Shown piece by piece: positions 61,343 to 64,000 of a stretch of DNA of 64,000 bases. Position numbers and translations under genes: made by a program. Source of the stretch: Thalassobaculum_A sp040219615 (GTDB lineage Bacteria > Pseudomonadota > Alphaproteobacteria > Thalassobaculales > Thalassobaculaceae). Every line of letters starts with the position of its first letter. Position 1 is the first letter of the stretch. Under the pieces are notes generated by a model. The model saw only the letters and a program-made list of their open reading frames with translations. It was not told the origin of the DNA and did no database searches. The DNA is taken from assembly GCF_040219615.1 (NCBI RefSeq), contig NZ_JAVJSE010000010.1, forward strand, positions 434,001 to 498,000, in the 5' to 3' direction.

Positions 61343-61418
61343 GGTGTCGTCCTCCCTTGCAGTGGCGTCCCGCAATCCTGGGGCATCGGCCGGCGATTCC
61401 GAACCGGCATCTTGCATC

Positions 61419-61434
61419 GACCGACCGGTCAGTC
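61419..61434. promoter_or_regulatory. Near-perfect palindrome between paaG and paaN, candidate PaaR operator
   Basis: GACCGACC and GGTCAGTC match in 7 of 8 inverted positions, in the bidirectional promoter of paaG and paaN. The ACCGACCGGT core is typical of TetR-family sites near degradation genes. Confidence 0.55.
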
Positions 61435-61512
61435 AATTATTATCGGCCAACCGCCACCGACCGTTGCCGGGACCGCCGGGAGAGCCCGGATGGCGTATCG
61501 AGGGAGAAAGCC

Positions 61513-63177
61513 ATGGCCACGCTGTTCGAGACCCACCGCGCGCTGCTGGAGCGCGCCGTCGCGGCGACCGCCGAGCGCGGCTACTGGACGCCGTATCCGG
61601 AGGCGCCGAGCGGCCGGATCTACGGCGAGACCGCCAAGGACGACGGCGAGGCGGCGTTCGAGGCGCGTCTCGGCAAGCCGTTCGCCCTGCCCGGCCATCC
61701 GGACGACGAGGGCACCGTCGGCGCCGAGCGCTCGCCCTACGGCCGGGCGCTCGACATCGCCTATCCGGCGGCAAGCGTCGACGCCCTGATCGCCGCCTCA
61801 CGGGCGGCGGGCGCAGGCTGGGACGCCGCATCCGTCGAGCAGCGCGTCGGGGTGTGCCTGGAGATCCTGGCCCGCCTGAACCGGCGCAGCTTCGAGATCG
61901 GCAACGCGGTGATGCACACCACCGGCCAGGCCTTCGTGATGGCGTTCCAGGCCGGCGGCCCGCACGCCCAGGACCGGGCGCTGGAGGCGGTGGCCTACGC
62001 CTGGGCCGAGATGACCCGCACCCCGGCGGCGGCCGAGTGGAGCAAGCCGCAGGGCAAGGGCGAGCCGCTGGTGCTGGAGAAGCGCTACCGCATCGTGCCG
62101 CGCGGCATCGCGCTGACCATCGGCTGCGCCACCTTCCCGACCTGGAACGGCTATCCCGGGATGTTCGCCAGCCTGGCGACCGGCAACACCGTGATCGTGA
62201 AGCCGCATCCGGCGGCGATCCTGCCGCTGGCGATCACCGTCGAGATCGGCCGCGAGGTGCTGGCCGAGCAGGGCTTCGACCCTGACGTGCTGCTGCTGGC
62301 GGCCGACGCGCCGGGCGCCGAGAAGACCAAGGACCTGGCGACCCGGCCGGAGGTCGGCATCGTCGACTTCACCGGCTCCAACGCCTTCGCCGGCTGGCTG
62401 CGCGACAACGTCCGCGGCACCCAGCTCTACACCGAGGAGGCCGGGGTGAACTCGATCGTGGTCGCCTCGACCGGCGACTTCCGCGGCATGTGTGCCAACA
62501 TCGCGTTCTCGCTGTCGCTGTACAGCGGCCAGATGTGCACCGCCCCGCAGGACGTGTGGGTGCCGCGCGGCGGCATCGAGACCGACCAGGGCCACAAGGC
62601 GTTCGACGAAGTCGCCGCCGGCATCGCCGGGGCGGTCGACGGCCTGCTGTCCGACCCGGCCCGGGCCGCCGGGGTATGCGGGGCGCTGGCCGGCGAGGCG
62701 ACCCTGCAGCGGGTCAGGGACTCCGCCCGTCTCGGCCGGGTGGTGCGCCCGTCCACGCCGATCGCGGGCCTGGAGGACGCCCGCACCGCCACCCCGCTGA
62801 TCCTGGCGGTCGACGCCGCCGAGACCGACGCGCATCTGGAGGAGCGCTTCGGCCCCATCGGGTTCGTCGTGGCCGCCGACGACGCCGCCGACGCGATCGC
62901 CCGGGCCGCCGCGGCGGCCAAGGCCAAGGGCGCGATCACGGCGGCGGTCTACGCCACCGACGACGCGACCCTCGACGCCGCCGCCGACGCCTTCGCGGCC
63001 GCCGGGGTGAACCTGTCCTGCAACCTGACCGGCGGCATCTTCGTGAACCAGAGTGCGGCCTTCAGCGACTACCACGTGACCGGCGGCAACCCGGCCGGCA
63101 ACGCCTGCCTGACCGACGCGGCCTTCGTCGCCAACCGCTTCCGGGTGGCGACCGTGCGGCGGTTGAAGGCGGGGTGA
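61513..63177 (+). CDS. paaN: Phenylacetate degradation aldehyde dehydrogenase PaaN
   Basis: The 554-residue aldehyde dehydrogenase (CATFPTWNGYPGMF, TEEAGVNSIVV, SLYSGQMCTAPQDVW with the catalytic Cys, QSAAFSDYHVTGGNPAG) matches the PaaN branch. It has no C-terminal MaoC-like hydratase as in PaaZ (about 680 residues), so ring hydrolysis must be supplied elsewhere. It diverges from paaG. Confidence 0.85.
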   Translation: MATLFETHRALLERAVAATAERGYWTPYPEAPSGRIYGETAKDDGEAAFEARLGKPFALPGHPDDEGTVGAERSPYGRALDIAYPAASVDALIAASRAAGAGWDAASVEQRVGVCLEILARLNRRSFEIGNAVMHTTGQAFVMAFQAGGPHAQDRALEAVAYAWAEMTRTPAAAEWSKPQGKGEPLVLEKRYRIVPRGIALTIGCATFPTWNGYPGMFASLATGNTVIVKPHPAAILPLAITVEIGREVLAEQGFDPDVLLLAADAPGAEKTKDLATRPEVGIVDFTGSNAFAGWLRDNVRGTQLYTEEAGVNSIVVASTGDFRGMCANIAFSLSLYSGQMCTAPQDVWVPRGGIETDQGHKAFDEVAAGIAGAVDGLLSDPARAAGVCGALAGEATLQRVRDSARLGRVVRPSTPIAGLEDARTATPLILAVDAAETDAHLEERFGPIGFVVAADDAADAIARAAAAAKAKGAITAAVYATDDATLDAAADAFAAAGVNLSCNLTGGIFVNQSAAFSDYHVTGGNPAGNACLTDAAFVANRFRVATVRRLKAG

Positions 63178-63189
63178 CGAACGCGGGCG

Positions 63190-63295
63190 CGCCCGTCGCT
63201 CCGGAATGACGGTATTGCGGTGAAGGCTCATTCCCCCTCGTCATTCCGGACGGACGCGCCGCCTCGGCGCGGCCGATCTGGAACCCACCCGCCGC
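63190..63295. repeat. Dispersed palindromic repeat, copy 5, left arm shortened
   Basis: The CGCCCGTCGC leader is followed at once by CCGGAATGACG; the outer GTGGGTTCCGGATC part is missing. The right arm (CGTCATTCCGGAC, GATCTGGAACCCAC) is complete. It lies between paaN and the fumarase gene. Confidence 0.75.
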
Positions 63296-63373
63296 CGCAC
63301 CGACCCCGCCCTTCCCCCTCCCCGACCTTCCCGCTACCCTCGCCTTCCGAGGAAACGCCAACGAGGGCACCCC

Positions 63374-64000
63374 ATGCCCCACGCCCCGAAAATTGCCGCA
63401 GACGCCCTGGAAGAGGCCGCCCGCACCTGCATGGCCAAGGCCGGGATCGAGATCCCGGACGACTATCTCGGCGGCATCCAGGAAATGGCGAGCACCGAGC
63501 GCGGCGACCTGTCGGCCTTCGTGCTGCGCGCCATGCTGGAGAACTGGGAGGCCGCCAAGGCCGACAGGCGACCGATGTGCGCCGACACCGGGGTGCCGCG
63601 CTGGTACGTGAAATACGGCAACGAGGCCAAGGTCGAGGGCGGCCCGGTCGAGGTCGAGCGCCGCCTGCGCCGGGCGACGGCGCGCGCCACCCAGGACGTG
63701 CCGCTGCGCCCGAATCGGGTGCACCCGCTGAGCCGCCGGGACAACGACAACAACGTCGGCATCAACGCCCCGGAGATCGAGTACAGCTTCGAGCCCGAGG
63801 CCGACTGGGTCGACATCACCACGGTCCACAAGGGCGGGCTGTTCGGCACCGACTACCGCATGCTGTTCCCGGCCGACGGCATCGACGGCATCAAGCGCTT
63901 CGTCCTCGACACCCTGGTGGCGTTCGGCAAGCGCGGCCTGGCCTGCCAGCCGGCGATCGTCGGCATCGGGCTCGGCGGCTCCAAGGACACCTGCATGACG
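63374..64000 (+). CDS. Class I fumarate hydratase / L(+)-tartrate dehydratase alpha region, partial
   Basis: The 209 residues in view run off the window end. They show the FumA/TtdA N-domain: RRPMCADTGVPRWYVKYG with a cluster Cys, PLRPNRVHPLSRRDNDNNVG and the closing IGLGGSKDTCMT that holds another cluster Cys. It dehydrates or hydrates C4 acids through an iron-sulfur centre. Whether it is fumarase or tartrate dehydratase needs the rest of the gene. Confidence 0.82.
   Translation, partial: MPHAPKIAADALEEAARTCMAKAGIEIPDDYLGGIQEMASTERGDLSAFVLRAMLENWEAAKADRRPMCADTGVPRWYVKYGNEAKVEGGPVEVERRLRRATARATQDVPLRPNRVHPLSRRDNDNNVGINAPEIEYSFEPEADWVDITTVHKGGLFGTDYRMLFPADGIDGIKRFVLDTLVAFGKRGLACQPAIVGIGLGGSKDTCMT

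Noticed and set aside
3446..63295. Repeats as a CRISPR array or IS ends
   Set aside because: Copies are far apart, not regularly spaced, lack spacers and no transposase or target duplication was seen.

Overview
The window is GC-rich chromosomal DNA (about 70% G+C) from an alphaproteobacterium, most like a metabolically versatile member of the Rhodospirillales. This placement rests on gene content: several TRAP carriers, a full liv-type ABC carrier, a split phenylacetate (paa) locus, NicX-, DpaL- and DUF3422-family genes, and a dispersed CGTCATTCCGGAC palindromic repeat. I saw no rRNA, tRNA, CRISPR array, prophage or IS element. Nearly all DNA is coding and no gap exceeds 300 bases. The long opposite-strand frames are high-GC shadows.

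0-9.5 kb: the end of a receiver-like protein gene, then a catabolic island. A flavin reductase/MarR pair is divergent from a long operon: a NicX-type dihydroxypyridine dioxygenase, an alpha/beta hydrolase, an acyl-CoA-dehydrogenase-fold protein lacking the usual catalytic Glu, an AMP-forming CoA ligase and a DctPQM TRAP carrier. It reads as uptake, hydroxylation and cleavage of an unknown, probably N-heteroaromatic, carboxylate.

9.5-24.6 kb: a Tat-exported multicopper oxidase with a clear promoter, small orphan genes, LysE and EamA exporters, a MocR regulator, an M20 amidohydrolase/diaminopropionate ammonia-lyase pair, a cytochrome c, a lone ParB-N protein, a FadL-like porin, an Lrp regulator and a complete bufferin-type RiPP cluster (precursor, MNIO enzyme, partner, DoxX).

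24.7-38.6 kb: livKHMGF operon, nitroreductase, LysR divergent from a double-CMD protein, PanE-like reductase, TPR protein, and an NTF2-like gene followed by a four-subunit succinate dehydrogenase/fumarate reductase-like complex whose flavoprotein has Cys where the covalent FAD His should be.

38.6-51 kb: a VapBC-type module, a DUF3422 protein, tartrate dehydrogenase divergent from a LysR gene, a TAXI-TRAP carrier, a sugar ABC carrier with a Gfo/Idh/MocA dehydrogenase, and a YefM-YoeB module.

51-64 kb: the phenylacetate locus. paaX precedes paaABCDE, a degenerate PaaA/PaaC-like gene, paaY and a methyltransferase. Facing it is paaG-paaI-paaK-paaR, with paaN divergent from paaG. Palindromes upstream of paaA and between paaG and paaN are candidate PaaX and PaaR operators. 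The window ends inside a class I fumarase/tartrate dehydratase gene.
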